Counted from the first letter of the stretch, positions 8,042 through 16,846 are shown. The stretch is 42,750 bases of DNA from an uncultured Candidatus Saccharibacteria bacterium (GCA_947305705.1 CAMZEB010000006.1:1-42750); one strand, 5' to 3'. The notes: generated by a model from the letters alone, not told the origin. Numbers and translations: made by a program.

Positions 8042-8076
8042 GGGGGCTACAATTTGCCATGTAGCCCCCTTTTTAT
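8042..8076 (+). terminator. Strong terminator after the coiled-coil gene
   Basis: GGGGGCTAC and GTAGCCCCC (8042-8050 and 8061-8069) enclose a ten-base loop, followed by TTTTT. On the minus strand there is no T tract, so it should not end the htrA transcript. The last base is shared with the htrA stop codon. Confidence 0.8.
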
Positions 8077-9323
8077 TACTTGTAACTATCTAATGTAACT
8101 TCAACCGTCTTTTCTTCGCCGTCGCGGACATAAGTAACGGAAATCGTGTCGCCAGTCTTATATTCGCCAACGAGCGTCGCAATAGAGCCGGCACGACCAA
8201 CTGGAACGTTGCCGATATGCGTGATTACATCGCCAGATTTGAGGCCAGCTTTATCGGCAGGGCCATTTTTTAGAATAGCGTCGGAACGGCTCGAATAGAT
8301 ATACGCACCGTGAGTTACTGACAATTTAGCTTCTTTTGCAACTTCGGCAGTGACATTAACATAGGTAAGACCAAGATAAGCGCGCTCTGCTTTGCCGTTT
8401 TCCATAATGCTTGCGAGCATACCTTTCGTGGCAGAGATAGGAATCGCGAAACCGAGGCCGTTTGCACTTGTCGCAACAGCAGTATTAATACCAATCACTT
8501 CGCCAGCCGCATTTACGAGTGGGCCACCAGAGTTGCCTGGGTTAATTGCGGCATCGGTTTGAATCATATCAGTTAGAGTCTCAGAGTTGCTTCCAGAAGA
8601 ATCGCTCGCCGTCACGGAGCGGCCAGTCCCAGATACGATGCCCTGCGTAACAGAGTTCTGATAAGCACCGAGAGCGTTACCTACTGCAAGAACAGGCTGG
8701 CCAACAGCAATCGTCTTCGAGTCGCCAAGTGTAACCGTAGGCAAATCGCTCACGCCATTAATCTTGATATAGGCGACATCATTCAAAGGATCTTCGCCGA
8801 CAATTTTAACATCGTCATAGGTGTCGCCAGAGTCCGTCACGACCTGGAGTTTAATTGCGCCTTCAACGACGTGTTTATTCGTAAGGATGTAGCCGTCAGA
8901 GCTAACAATCATACCGGTACCAGCCGATTGCTGAGTACTGTTACTAAAGAACGAGTAATAACCGCTGCTGCGAGTTTCGGAAATAATCGAAACGACAGCA
9001 GGCGTAACTTTGCTAACGATGTTTGCGACAGACGTTTCCTCAAACTCGACCATATTGCCGGTATAATAACCGTCAACTGAGGCCGTAGCAACGGTCTTTG
9101 TCGGATTGCCCTTCAGTAGCGCCAAAACACCTAGCGTGATGCCGGCAGCGCCAATCAAGAGAGATATAACGACCAAAACAATCAGAGGGCCATTGCCGCT
9201 GCGTGTTGGGCGAATATCCGCCTTGGTTGGTTTATCTTTTTCCATTTTGATGTTTTTGGCTGAATAATCACGCCAATCTTTTTGTTCTTTTTGATCTTTT
9301 TGATCTTTCGGTTCTTTTTCCAC
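8076..9323 (-). CDS. htrA: Membrane-anchored HtrA/DegP-like serine protease
   Basis: A 415-aa trypsin-like quality-control protease. A charged cytoplasmic tail (1-45, repeated Lys-Asp-Gln) is followed by one TM helix (46-70), the protease domain (about 95-290) with His151 (NKHVVEG), Asp182 (NDVAYIKI) and Ser265 (GNSGGPL), and one PDZ domain (about 315-410). The active site therefore faces outside the membrane. The start is GTG at 9323, with AAGGAGG just upstream. It follows the polytopic membrane protein gene by 22 bases on the same strand, so the two are probably co-transcribed. Role by family: degradation of misfolded exported proteins. Confidence 0.94.
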   Translation of the reverse strand: MEKEPKDQKDQKEQKDWRDYSAKNIKMEKDKPTKADIRPTRSGNGPLIVLVVISLLIGAAGITLGVLALLKGNPTKTVATASVDGYYTGNMVEFEETSVANIVSKVTPAVVSIISETRSSGYYSFFSNSTQQSAGTGMIVSSDGYILTNKHVVEGAIKLQVVTDSGDTYDDVKIVGEDPLNDVAYIKINGVSDLPTVTLGDSKTIAVGQPVLAVGNALGAYQNSVTQGIVSGTGRSVTASDSSGSNSETLTDMIQTDAAINPGNSGGPLVNAAGEVIGINTAVATSANGLGFAIPISATKGMLASIMENGKAERAYLGLTYVNVTAEVAKEAKLSVTHGAYIYSSRSDAILKNGPADKAGLKSGDVITHIGNVPVGRAGSIATLVGEYKTGDTISVTYVRDGEEKTVEVTLDSYK

Positions 9324-9345
9324 CTTTCCTCCTTTTTAGAAAAAC

Positions 9346-10149
9346 CTAAACATTGAAACTTGCTAACGAATAGAAGAATACCATCACAAACATAACTAAA
9401 ACTGAAAATATTGCCGGTGCGACGATATCATCGGCACGAATTTTGCCGTCATGGCGCAATGCAGACTTATAGCCTCTAGCGAACATATAGAATAGGACGC
9501 TTGCGGCAATTGGGAGCTGCGGAATTGCGAAAATCGCCTCGTTGTAGCTATTGCCGTTACCAAAACTGTAAACTATCGACCAGTGATAAAAAATCCAACT
9601 TAGCTCTGCCACCATTAGGCCACAGATAAAGGTCGTAAGAGTAAAATCGTGGTCGTCACTTTGAATTAAGACGTGTCTGCTGGCACCATAACCGATAACG
9701 AAGCAAATGAATGCGCCGATCATCGGATCGAGCTGCGAAGTGACTAGCGCACTGGCGAAAGTGCCGAAGAAAATTGCGCACATCGCCTGGATTTCGGTCA
9801 TAATTGCCTCACTACGAGGCTTAATGAAGACTAGCCAAGCAGCATAGATGGCTGTAAGGAACGAGTGCCAAATATTCCAGGTCTCTTTGCCGGCCATAAA
9901 CACAAGAATCGCCAAGCTAATACCGACCGTATAATCGACGAGATTTGCCTTGATGTTAACCCACCAATAGCGCGGACGAACAGCAATAACACGCCATTTC
10001 GAGAGTAAAACCAACAGCACACCAAAAATCCAATTACCACTAATTACCGTAAGCGCAGTAGAAATGACCGCGAGTGCGATATTGAGAGAAATATGCAGTA
10101 CTGTACTGAGAGCATTACGCCCTTTGCGAAGCGCGATAAAATCTGCCAT
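9346..10149 (-). CDS. Polytopic membrane protein of unknown function
   Basis: The 267-aa product has about seven to eight hydrophobic segments (around 15-50, 72-92, 97-112, 123-142, 145-157, 170-190, 215-230 and 243-262). I do not recognise the family. Conserved-looking polar spots are RPRYWWVN near residue 60 and QSDDHDFTL near 160. It is directly upstream of htrA, which hints at a linked role in envelope maintenance, but nothing proves it. A TAAAAT element ends ten bases before the ATG, so the leader would be very short. Confidence 0.7.
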   Translation of the reverse strand: MADFIALRKGRNALSTVLHISLNIALAVISTALTVISGNWIFGVLLVLLSKWRVIAVRPRYWWVNIKANLVDYTVGISLAILVFMAGKETWNIWHSFLTAIYAAWLVFIKPRSEAIMTEIQAMCAIFFGTFASALVTSQLDPMIGAFICFVIGYGASRHVLIQSDDHDFTLTTFICGLMVAELSWIFYHWSIVYSFGNGNSYNEAIFAIPQLPIAASVLFYMFARGYKSALRHDGKIRADDIVAPAIFSVLVMFVMVFFYSLASFNV

Positions 10150-10195
10150 AACTCATTTAATTTTAACACGGCGAGTCTTTTTACGCTACTTATGC

Positions 10196-10201
10196 TAAAA
10201 T
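10196..10201 (+). promoter_or_regulatory. -10 box for lepB (leaderless type)
   Basis: TAAAAT ends six bases before the ATG at 10208, the same spacing as at ackA, pepN and gatC. No Shine-Dalgarno is present. Confidence 0.5.
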
Positions 10202-10207
10202 GAAGTA

Positions 10208-10849
10208 ATGGAACAAAAGCCAACTTTTGCGCAAAAATACCCTGCTCTAAAAGACATCATTAATTTCTTGATTTTTGCCGCTTCGGTCGCTGCTGGCACT
10301 TTCATTTTGAATTCATTTGTTTTCCGTAGTTACAGCGTCGTGGGCGGCTCAATGGAGAATACGCTTCACTCTACCGACCGAGTGATCGTAAATCGCGTCC
10401 CCGTCACGATGGCGCATTTTTCAGAAAAAGAATACATACCAGAACGTGGCCAAGTCATCGTGTTTTCGAATGGCGGCAATACGTCAGCTACAAATTGCGA
10501 CGCTTTAACCGACGTAAAAGATCAATATATCATTAAGCGTGTCATCGCGTTTCCTGGCGAACGCGTCACGGTAGAGGACGGTTTATTGACGGTCTACAAC
10601 AATGAACATCCTGATGGTTTTAACCCGGATGAGGCAACGCGCAAGTCTGACACTGATGGCCCAAAAACCACTATTTCCGGCAATGTGAATATTATCGTTC
10701 CAGAGGGCGAATTATTCGTCGCCGGCGACAACCGTGAGGGTTCAAATTCATACGATTCACGCAACGGCCTCGGGACAATCCCATTTTGCCGCGTGATTGG
10801 CCCAGTCATAATGCGCATCTTTCCTTTGACTGGCTGGCGATTCTTCTAG
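10208..10849 (+). CDS. lepB: Signal peptidase I
   Basis: The 213-aa membrane enzyme cleaves signal peptides of exported proteins. One TM helix (about 15-38) is followed by the nucleophile Ser48 in GGSMENTL, the general base Lys110 in YIIKRVIAFPGE, and box E GDNREGSNSYDSR (173-185). The Lys base marks the bacterial P-type enzyme; the ER-type SipW that serves TasA-like proteins has His there. It stands alone on the plus strand and ends at a strong bidirectional terminator. It is likely responsible for processing the secreted proteins in this window. Confidence 0.95.
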   Translation: MEQKPTFAQKYPALKDIINFLIFAASVAAGTFILNSFVFRSYSVVGGSMENTLHSTDRVIVNRVPVTMAHFSEKEYIPERGQVIVFSNGGNTSATNCDALTDVKDQYIIKRVIAFPGERVTVEDGLLTVYNNEHPDGFNPDEATRKSDTDGPKTTISGNVNIIVPEGELFVAGDNREGSNSYDSRNGLGTIPFCRVIGPVIMRIFPLTGWRFF

Positions 10850-10854
10850 CCGAA

Positions 10855-10892
10855 CAAAAAGCCGCATAACTAAATATGCGGCTCTCTTTTTT
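10855..10892. terminator. Bidirectional terminator
   Basis: AGCCGCATA and TATGCGGCT (10860-10868 and 10875-10883) form a nine-pair stem with a six-base loop. TTTTTT follows on the plus strand (lepB) and TTTTTG on the minus strand (end of the tilS-rpf-rsmA group). Confidence 0.8.
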
Positions 10893-11064
10893 ACTCAGCA
10901 GTATTGGCGGTAATAATGAGGATGATGGTTCCTGCAATTGCCAAAACTGTAACCGCAATTAGAATACCTAGAACTAAGTTTGATTTGTCGAATTTTTTCT
11001 TTGCGACCGGAGCAGCAGCTTTGGTAGCGTTTGTGCTTGGTGCTTGATTCAAGATTGAGTCCAT
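10891..11064 (-). CDS. 57-aa single-pass membrane peptide
   Basis: This short frame encodes MDSILNQAPSTNATK, an Ala/Lys linker, and one TM helix of about 22 residues (roughly 30-53), ending TANTAE. AGAGGA lies about eleven bases before the ATG. It starts 39 bases after rsmA on the same strand and ends at the bidirectional hairpin, so it is probably the last gene of that transcript or has its own weak promoter. The N-in orientation is suggested by the KKKFDK stretch before the helix. Function unknown. Confidence 0.6.
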   Translation of the reverse strand: MDSILNQAPSTNATKAAAPVAKKKFDKSNLVLGILIAVTVLAIAGTIILIITANTAE

Positions 11065-11103
11065 CGGCTAAATTTTCCTCTTATAATTGTTATGTTTATA
11101 GTA

Positions 11104-11871
11104 TCAGTTAAGCAGACATTTTTCAAGAGTACACCAGTCTTCGATTGATAAATCTGCCGGGCGAGCATTATCGGAAATCTTACAATCATAAAATGCAGCC
11201 TGCAGACGTTCTTTTGGCAATTTTAGGCCGACAAGTAAATTTGTTATGAGCTTTTTGCGTGGCGAAATAAAACCGAGTTTGATGAGCGACATCGTTTTCT
11301 CACTCGCAAGCGGAGTGGCGAGCGGCTCTAAAATTACAACCTGGCTATCGACTTTTGGTGGCGGCGTAAAGAATTCGCGCTTAACGACGGGGCCAAGACT
11401 GACTTTAGCATAAATCTGAGCAGACAAACCCAAGATAGAATAATCGCCTGGCGCGGCCGCCAAACGCTCTGCGACTTCTTTTTGGATCAACAAAACGATT
11501 TTTTCTGGGCGATGATCGGCGTGAAGGAATTTCTGAATAATCGGCGAAGTAATGTAGTACGGAATATTCCCTGCGACAACGTAATGCTCTGGGAGGTTTA
11601 AATCGCTAAGATTGATGCTTAGAACATCATTATGAACGACTTCGAGATTTTTGCCAGGGAAAGATTTTGGCAAGTTCTCTGCTAGACGGTCATCAAGCTC
11701 CACGGCGATTACTTTATTAAAAAACTTGAACAGAGCCGAAGTGAGCGTGCCTAAACCCGGCCCGATTTCCAAAACAGTATCAGTATTCTCGGACGAGGCA
11801 CTGTCCGCAATATCTAGCAACATGTCGCGATCTTTGAGCCAGTGCTGACCAAGGGATTTTCTATTTTTCAT
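11104..11871 (-). CDS. rsmA: 16S rRNA dimethyladenosine transferase
   Basis: The 255-aa SAM-dependent enzyme dimethylates two adjacent adenosines in the 3' terminal helix of 16S rRNA (KsgA). The N-terminal SLGQHWL, the SAM motif EIGPGLG (35-41) and the catalytic NIPYY (102-106) are present. It starts three bases after the stop of the Rpf-like gene, so the two are translationally linked. The same rpf-ksgA adjacency is known from Actinobacteria (rpfB-ksgA) and yabE-ksgA in Firmicutes. Confidence 0.95.
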   Translation of the reverse strand: MKNRKSLGQHWLKDRDMLLDIADSASSENTDTVLEIGPGLGTLTSALFKFFNKVIAVELDDRLAENLPKSFPGKNLEVVHNDVLSINLSDLNLPEHYVVAGNIPYYITSPIIQKFLHADHRPEKIVLLIQKEVAERLAAAPGDYSILGLSAQIYAKVSLGPVVKREFFTPPPKVDSQVVILEPLATPLASEKTMSLIKLGFISPRKKLITNLLVGLKLPKERLQAAFYDCKISDNARPADLSIEDWCTLEKCLLN

Positions 11872-11874
11872 CTA

Positions 11875-13083
11875 TTACCACCAATGCTTTTTGACCCAAG
11901 TTTCGTACGCCTTTTGCCAGCTTCCATAGCGACCAACCGCATACGAACTACACCATTTAAGCTGCGTGACCGGATTAGTTTCCCAGTCGTCGCCCGCGGA
12001 AGCCATCTTGTTAGCTGGAAGCGCCTGACAAACGCCATAAGCGCCGGAGCTACGGTTCCTGGCGAGAGGATTCCAGTGCGACTCGTGCGTAATAATATAG
12101 TTCACGTAGCCATAATCACTAGGCGATATCCCGGCTGCCGCCATCCAATCCTCGTGCGAGCCAGCTGGCAGGATTTGCTTCATACCAACTTTTACTTCCT
12201 GTGCGACAGGTTCTTTTGTAACTACTTCCGATAATACCGTACGAGATAATTCAATACCATCTCTCATATCTACTTCATAGGTGACAGTTTTTTGACCGTT
12301 TTGGCCATATTTCTGAATCTCGCGCTTACCATAATCAATGTCATAGTCGTAGATGACTTTTTCGCTGAAGGCAATTTCTTCTTCGACGGTTATCGACTGA
12401 ATTCCCTGCGGAAGAATCGAAAACTCCATACCATCCGTCACCTTCGTATCAAGAGAAACCGAAATCCAATTTTTCTCCGAATCGGAATCAATGTTTTGCT
12501 CCTTCAATAACTCGCCGACGGTCTTTGCTTGCGTGCGAATATCGGTCTGTTTACCATAGAAGCTAACGTGGGCAACTTTCGCGCGCTTAACACGATAGGC
12601 GTTTGTACTGCCAGATTCTAGGAATCCATCATATGGAGTAAGGACGACCTTGTCTGCCTCGAGAAGTTCAATGCCAGCCTCGGCGGCAATTTCTGCCGGA
12701 CTAGTGCTTGCAGTCTTGATATGCTTGCCATAATTACCGTCAAAAATCACAACATCGCGAGCGCGATAAATATTTATATTAAAATTATCTGCATTTATCT
12801 GCTCATTTAATGCTGGCTCAACTTTGTCGCCATCATTCAGAACGATATCGGCACGGGCAATAGCCTCCTCGACCGTAGCGGCAACTGAGCGCACATTTAT
12901 CTGCTTGCCGTCAGCAAAAATTGAAATCATACGGCTGTCGCCGTTATTGTCTGAATAGGTTTTATTATTCGTAGCAGTAGCAGGCGAGGCAAATAGATTT
13001 GCTGAAGCAACAAAAACCAAGTTCAGTAGCAAAAAGACAGAAGATAACAGAGCTATTTTGGCTCTCACACTGCGCACTTTCAT
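11875..13083 (-). CDS. Rpf/YabE-like secreted muralytic protein
   Basis: A 402-aa exported protein. An N-terminal hydrophobic signal or anchor (8-30) is followed by two to three DUF348 ubiquitin-like repeats (about 50-225), a G5 domain (about 228-300) and a C-terminal lysozyme/transglycosylase-like domain (about 310-402). The likely catalytic Glu is Glu334 in ITHESHW, followed by SGAYGVCQALP; Cys352 and Cys378 may pair. The layout matches RpfB/YabE cell-wall hydrolases. A TATAAT overlaps the tilS stop codon and ends eight bases before this ATG, so it can be transcribed apart from tilS. It probably remodels its own peptidoglycan or acts on a host bacterium; the choice is open. Confidence 0.85.
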   Translation of the reverse strand: MKVRSVRAKIALLSSVFLLLNLVFVASANLFASPATATNNKTYSDNNGDSRMISIFADGKQINVRSVAATVEEAIARADIVLNDGDKVEPALNEQINADNFNINIYRARDVVIFDGNYGKHIKTASTSPAEIAAEAGIELLEADKVVLTPYDGFLESGSTNAYRVKRAKVAHVSFYGKQTDIRTQAKTVGELLKEQNIDSDSEKNWISVSLDTKVTDGMEFSILPQGIQSITVEEEIAFSEKVIYDYDIDYGKREIQKYGQNGQKTVTYEVDMRDGIELSRTVLSEVVTKEPVAQEVKVGMKQILPAGSHEDWMAAAGISPSDYGYVNYIITHESHWNPLARNRSSGAYGVCQALPANKMASAGDDWETNPVTQLKWCSSYAVGRYGSWQKAYETWVKKHWW

Positions 13084-13091
13084 GCATTATC

Positions 13092-13097
13092 ATTATA
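13092..13097 (-). promoter_or_regulatory. -10 box for the Rpf-like gene
   Basis: TATAAT ends eight bases before the ATG at 13083 and overlaps the stop codon of tilS. It predicts a near-leaderless transcript for the Rpf-like gene and rsmA. Confidence 0.5.
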
Positions 13098-13923
13098 GCA
13101 CAGCAAATGTATATTTTCCGACGACAAGGAAATGATCCCGATTAAGACTAAAACGCTTTCCGGGGGTAAAGTTTTTAATTGCGTCACGGCATTTTTTTAG
13201 CTGCGGTCGAGTTTGACTAATGCCGTGTCTTGCTAGCACAAAGCGAAGCAATTCAATTGCGACATTCTCATCTTCTAATGCGAGATTTCGAGAATAATAA
13301 TCTGTCTGTTCGGGAAATATTTCATTTAATAATTCTTCGCATTCTGCCAAAAGGATACATTGTTTTTTATAGAGATCTAGCAGACGTTTTTTCGTATCAT
13401 CCGAGACGCCGATTAAAGCTTCTCGCACCCGATTACGAAGATAGACATCTTCAGTATTTGTCTGGTCTTGCCTAAAACTCAGCTGGTGCTCGGCCGCATA
13501 GCGGTAAATATCTTTTTTACTCCAGGTAAGTAGTGGACGTTCAATATTTTTTGCGCTCATTGGCGCCAAACCGCGCCAGCCCGTACCACGCAAAATATTA
13601 ATCGCTATAGATTCTATGACATCATCAGAATGATGAGCGACACAGATAATACCGTGATACTTTGCGGCGATTTTCGCAAAAAAATCATAGCGCGCCGAGC
13701 GAGCATCCGCCTCACTGCAACCCTCCCCTAGTTTCGCGTGACATACTTCATATTCCAGACCGTATTTTTTCGCTAATCCTTCAACGAATGCAGCGTCTTC
13801 GGCCGAGTTCCCGCGAATTCCATGATCAAAATGCGCAACCACCGGAGGCTCGGCGTCGTTTTTTAAATAATGCAACATAACGACAGAGTCGATTCCGCCC
13901 GATACAGCTAGGATTTTTTTCAT
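13093..13923 (-). CDS. tilS: tRNA(Ile)-lysidine synthase
   Basis: The 276-aa enzyme attaches lysine to C34 of the tRNA that reads AUA, switching it from Met to Ile identity. The ATP-binding SGGIDS loop is at residues 8-13, followed by VAHFDHGIRG and VAHHSDD, which are typical. It lacks the C-terminal domains of the E. coli enzyme (about 432 aa), a short form seen in several bacteria. First gene of the tilS, Rpf-like, rsmA cluster; divergent from the PRC-barrel gene. Confidence 0.94.
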   Translation of the reverse strand: MKKILAVSGGIDSVVMLHYLKNDAEPPVVAHFDHGIRGNSAEDAAFVEGLAKKYGLEYEVCHAKLGEGCSEADARSARYDFFAKIAAKYHGIICVAHHSDDVIESIAINILRGTGWRGLAPMSAKNIERPLLTWSKKDIYRYAAEHQLSFRQDQTNTEDVYLRNRVREALIGVSDDTKKRLLDLYKKQCILLAECEELLNEIFPEQTDYYSRNLALEDENVAIELLRFVLARHGISQTRPQLKKCRDAIKNFTPGKRFSLNRDHFLVVGKYTFAVL

Positions 13924-13931
13924 TAGTCAAA

Positions 13932-13937
13932 ATTATA
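13932..13937 (-). promoter_or_regulatory. -10 box for tilS (near-leaderless)
   Basis: TATAAT ends eight bases before the tilS ATG. It is back to back with the plus-strand promoter at 13964-13969. Confidence 0.5.
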
Positions 13938-13963
13938 CCGCAAGAGTGAAAAAAGGTGTATGG

Positions 13964-13969
13964 TATAAT
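13964..13969 (+). promoter_or_regulatory. -10 box for the PRC-barrel gene (leaderless type)
   Basis: TATAAT is followed directly by ATG at 13970 and by a second ATG at 13976. The expected start point matches the second ATG. Confidence 0.55.
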
Positions 13970-13975
13970 ATGCTT

Positions 13976-14602
13976 ATGTTATTAGTTGGTTCAAAGATGA
14001 TTGGCGCTCCGGTACTCAGTCTCCACGTCGGAGGCCCCGTCGCAAATACAAAAAAAGCGATTATTGACCCTGAGGATTTACGAGTTATCGCCTATACCCT
14101 CGAAGGCCCAATCATTAGAAATGACCCAGACGTTGGCGATATGCTAGACACCCAAGATGTTCGCGAAATAAGCGAATCTGGATTAATAGTTGATTCGACC
14201 GATCGCTTCACGACTAGAGAAGATGTTATCCGTTTTGACAAAGTGATGGAACTTGGTTTTGATTTGGTCGGGCTTAAAGTCGTCACTCAAGACGGCAAAA
14301 AACTCGGCAAAATCGTAGATTACACCTTGGATTCCGGTACTTTTATGATTTACCAATTAATCGTGCAACGACCGCTCATTAATTCCCTACTCGACCCAGA
14401 GCTCACAATTAACCGCTCTCAAATCATCGAAGTCGACGACTACAAAGTAACAATCAAGCACGAAAAAGCCCAGGTCAAAGTCGAAAAGTCAAAAAATGAT
14501 GAACCAGAGGAATTTGTGCCAAATTTCACAAATCCTTTCCGTAAGCCAGCCTACACTGACGAAGATTCTATCGACGATAGCGCATCGGAAATATCTGAAT
14601 AG
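13976..14602 (+). CDS. PRC-barrel domain protein
   Basis: A 208-aa soluble protein with two PRC-barrel-like units: residues about 1-75 (SKMIGAPVLSLHVGGPVAN) and about 85-160 (GLKVVTQDGKKLGKIVDYTL). The tail from 165 is acidic and Pro/Ser-rich. PRC barrels occur in RimM and in proteins that bind RNA, ribosomes or photosystem parts, so the exact role is open. A longer frame from GTG at 13946 is rejected because it would read through the promoter. The 3' end overlaps recX on the opposite strand by 52 bases. Confidence 0.8.
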   Translation: MLLVGSKMIGAPVLSLHVGGPVANTKKAIIDPEDLRVIAYTLEGPIIRNDPDVGDMLDTQDVREISESGLIVDSTDRFTTREDVIRFDKVMELGFDLVGLKVVTQDGKKLGKIVDYTLDSGTFMIYQLIVQRPLINSLLDPELTINRSQIIEVDDYKVTIKHEKAQVKVEKSKNDEPEEFVPNFTNPFRKPAYTDEDSIDDSASEISE

Positions 14603-15282
14603 TTGAACCCTTGTCGCAATAAATACTGAGTAAGTTTTTGGTCGTCAGGGTATTTTGTGCGTTTTTTAGCAATAATCTTTGCTAACTCGTCCGAATCATT
14701 ACGATCGGCCGATTCCAATACTTCTTCTATTATCTGCGAATCGATGCCTTTTTGTTGAAGCTCCAAGCGAAGCTTCTTAATACTGGAGCCCTTTTTGACA
14801 TTTCGGTTCTCAACCCACAACTCAGCAAAACGACGATCATCGATATAACCTCTTTGTTCTAGGCGCTGAAAAACCGGCTCGCAAAGTGATTTGTCATATC
14901 CTTGTTTTTCGCGAATTTCATACTGGTTGGTTTTGCGATTTTTGACGCGGACTTTCTGCGAACGGGTTTTACGGTTTAAATAATCTCTGATTTCACGGCT
15001 AGAATGCGGCCTTAGAAGCGCAAATTGGAGCGCACACGCATAAAACTTACCAAAATCGGAGGCCTTCTTTAACTCGGCTAAATCAGCTTCATTTAATTCG
15101 CGACCAATTTTTAGATGCAAATCGACAACTTGAGCGATATCTAGCGAACAATAGAATTTGTTATCGACAAAAATATTAACGCGATTCTGAGTACGGATCG
15201 CCTCTTTGATATCTGTCACACGATGCACTGCTAGCTCTTTTGAACTAGCAGCGTCATCAAAAATCGTATGAGTTTCAAGCAT
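14551..15282 (-). CDS. recX: RecX regulatory protein
   Basis: A 243-aa modulator of RecA filaments. The three-helix RecX repeats are visible in ALQFALLRPHSSREIRDYL, then VFQRLEQRGYIDDRRFAELWVENR, and the terminal LTQYLLRQGFNYSDISDAL. Its ATG overlaps the recA stop by one base (TAATG), so translation is coupled and RecX made in proportion to RecA. The C-terminal 17 codons share DNA with the convergent PRC-barrel gene. The N-terminal 60 residues are an extension common in Gram-positive RecX. Confidence 0.9.
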   Translation of the reverse strand: MLETHTIFDDAASSKELAVHRVTDIKEAIRTQNRVNIFVDNKFYCSLDIAQVVDLHLKIGRELNEADLAELKKASDFGKFYACALQFALLRPHSSREIRDYLNRKTRSQKVRVKNRKTNQYEIREKQGYDKSLCEPVFQRLEQRGYIDDRRFAELWVENRNVKKGSSIKKLRLELQQKGIDSQIIEEVLESADRNDSDELAKIIAKKRTKYPDDQKLTQYLLRQGFNYSDISDALSSIESSSV

Positions 15283-16322
15283 TATTGCTCGTCGTTTTTA
15301 GCAGCTTCGCGGACTTTCTTCTCGATTTCTGCCATCAATTCTGGTTTGTCTCTGAAGAGTTTCTTGACTGCTTCGCGGCCTTGGCCAAGTGTCTCGCCAT
15401 TATATTTCAAGAAGGCGCCAGATTTTTCCATAATGCCGTGGCTAACTGCCAAATCAAGCACATCACCCGATCTACTAATGCCAACTTCGCTTTCGTCATA
15501 CATAACGTCGAATTCAGCAGTGCGGAATGGCGCCGCAATCTTGTTTTTCACGACTTTAATCTTCGTGCGGCTACCTACGACATCTTCGCCCTTCTTGATC
15601 TGGCCAATGCGACGAATATCAATACGGACTGAAGCATAGAATTTCAAAGCGTTGCCACCAGTAGTCGTCTCAGGGTTACCAAACATCACGCCAATCTTCA
15701 TACGAATCTGGTTAATGAAGATTACAGTAGCCTTTGTCTTGCTGATAATACCAGTAAGCTTACGCATCGCTTGCGACATCAAACGAGCCTGCAAGCCCAT
15801 CTGCGCATCGCCCATATCGCCGTCAATTTCTGCCTGTGGCACGAGAGCAGCAACAGAGTCTACAACTACAAGATCAACTGCGCCAGAGCGAACGAGCGTC
15901 TCACAAATTTCGAGTGCCTGTTCGCCATTATCCGGCTGAGAAATAAGCAAATCGCTAGTGTTCACGCCGATTTTGCGCGCATAGCTCGGATCCAGAGCGT
16001 GCTCAGCGTCAATAAAGGCCGCCTGACCGCCCTGCTTCTGAATCTCTGCAATTGCGTGCAATGCCAAAGTAGTTTTACCAGATGATTCTGGACCATAAAT
16101 CTCGATGATACGACCTTTTGGATAACCGCCACCGAGCGCCAAATCGAGCGCCAATGAGCCAGATGAGAAAAGCTCTACGTCAATTTTTGACTGTTCGCCC
16201 AACTTCATAATTGAGCCGTCGCCAAATTGCTTAGTAATCTGAGACAACGCTAAATTAAGCGCTTGTTTCTTGCCATCATCAATCTTGCTGTCGTCCACCG
16301 TTTCCTGACCCTTTTTAGCCAT
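15282..16322 (-). CDS. recA: Recombinase RecA
   Basis: The 346-aa strand-exchange ATPase for homologous recombination and DNA-damage signalling. Walker A GPESSGKT is at 77-84; the [22 protein letters not shown] segment holds loop L2. The tail is shorter and less acidic than in E. coli. A strong AGGAGGT lies before the ATG, with TAGAAT as a possible -10 at 16349-16354. I see no LexA-type operator. It forms an operon with recX. Confidence 0.98.
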   Translation of the reverse strand: MAKKGQETVDDSKIDDGKKQALNLALSQITKQFGDGSIMKLGEQSKIDVELFSSGSLALDLALGGGYPKGRIIEIYGPESSGKTTLALHAIAEIQKQGGQAAFIDAEHALDPSYARKIGVNTSDLLISQPDNGEQALEICETLVRSGAVDLVVVDSVAALVPQAEIDGDMGDAQMGLQARLMSQAMRKLTGIISKTKATVIFINQIRMKIGVMFGNPETTTGGNALKFYASVRIDIRRIGQIKKGEDVVGSRTKIKVVKNKIAAPFRTAEFDVMYDESEVGISRSGDVLDLAVSHGIMEKSGAFLKYNGETLGQGREAVKKLFRDKPELMAEIEKKVREAAKNDEQ

Positions 16323-16362
16323 TAGAAATACCTCCTATTTATAGTTCTATTCTACCATCTGT

Positions 16363-16761
16363 TTAGCAGAAAGCGATAGCCGCATCATTATAATCTTTTT
16401 GTTTATCACTATTCTCCCCACAATAAATAGGAAGTTTTTCGAAGAAATAATGCATTACTTCCCTGATTTTTTCTTCTGTTTCAAGAGTAAGCCTTCCGTT
16501 GCAATCTACAGTAGGATTACGACGGTTTATTTGTGTAATATAGTCAATTCTGCCAGTCTCGAGGTCGATGCCAACGCCGAAAACATTTGCTGGGTTACTA
16601 CGTTTCACTAATAGACAGTCACGCAAGTCGGCAAGATAATCGTCGCCAAACGCAATAGCGTAATTTGAGAGATCAATTGCCGCCCAAACATAACCTTCGC
16701 AATCCTGCTGTATTTTTGCAATTTCACGCTTTTTTAGTTGAACTCTTTTATATATTCGCAT
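16363..16761 (-). CDS. Hypothetical protein
   Basis: About 132 aa, not recognised. The start MRIYKRV at 16761 is preferred over the ATG 72 bases upstream because AAGGAG lies 12 bases before it. The middle shows a mixed alpha/beta pattern with YVWAAIDLSNYAIAFGDDYLADLRDC and FGVGIDLETGRIDYITQI. The terminal AIAFC ends in Cys. It lies 40 bases upstream of recA on the same strand and could contribute read-through, but recA has its own ribosome site and a possible promoter. Confidence 0.6.
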   Translation of the reverse strand: MRIYKRVQLKKREIAKIQQDCEGYVWAAIDLSNYAIAFGDDYLADLRDCLLVKRSNPANVFGVGIDLETGRIDYITQINRRNPTVDCNGRLTLETEEKIREVMHYFFEKLPIYCGENSDKQKDYNDAAIAFC

Positions 16762-16846
16762 ACTTTTAAAATGCTCCTTGTTTAAAGTTAATGTTAGCGT
16801 AGAATAACACTGTTTTCGGCTCACTTGAAGCATGAGGGTTTTATTT

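Noticed and set aside
10208-10849. LepB as the SipW partner of the TasA-like protein
   Set aside because: Its general base is Lys110, as in ordinary bacterial enzymes; SipW-type enzymes have His.
13946-13975. Longer start for the PRC-barrel gene at GTG
   Set aside because: The extra codons read through the TATAAT box; the ATG at 13976 fits the leaderless spacing.
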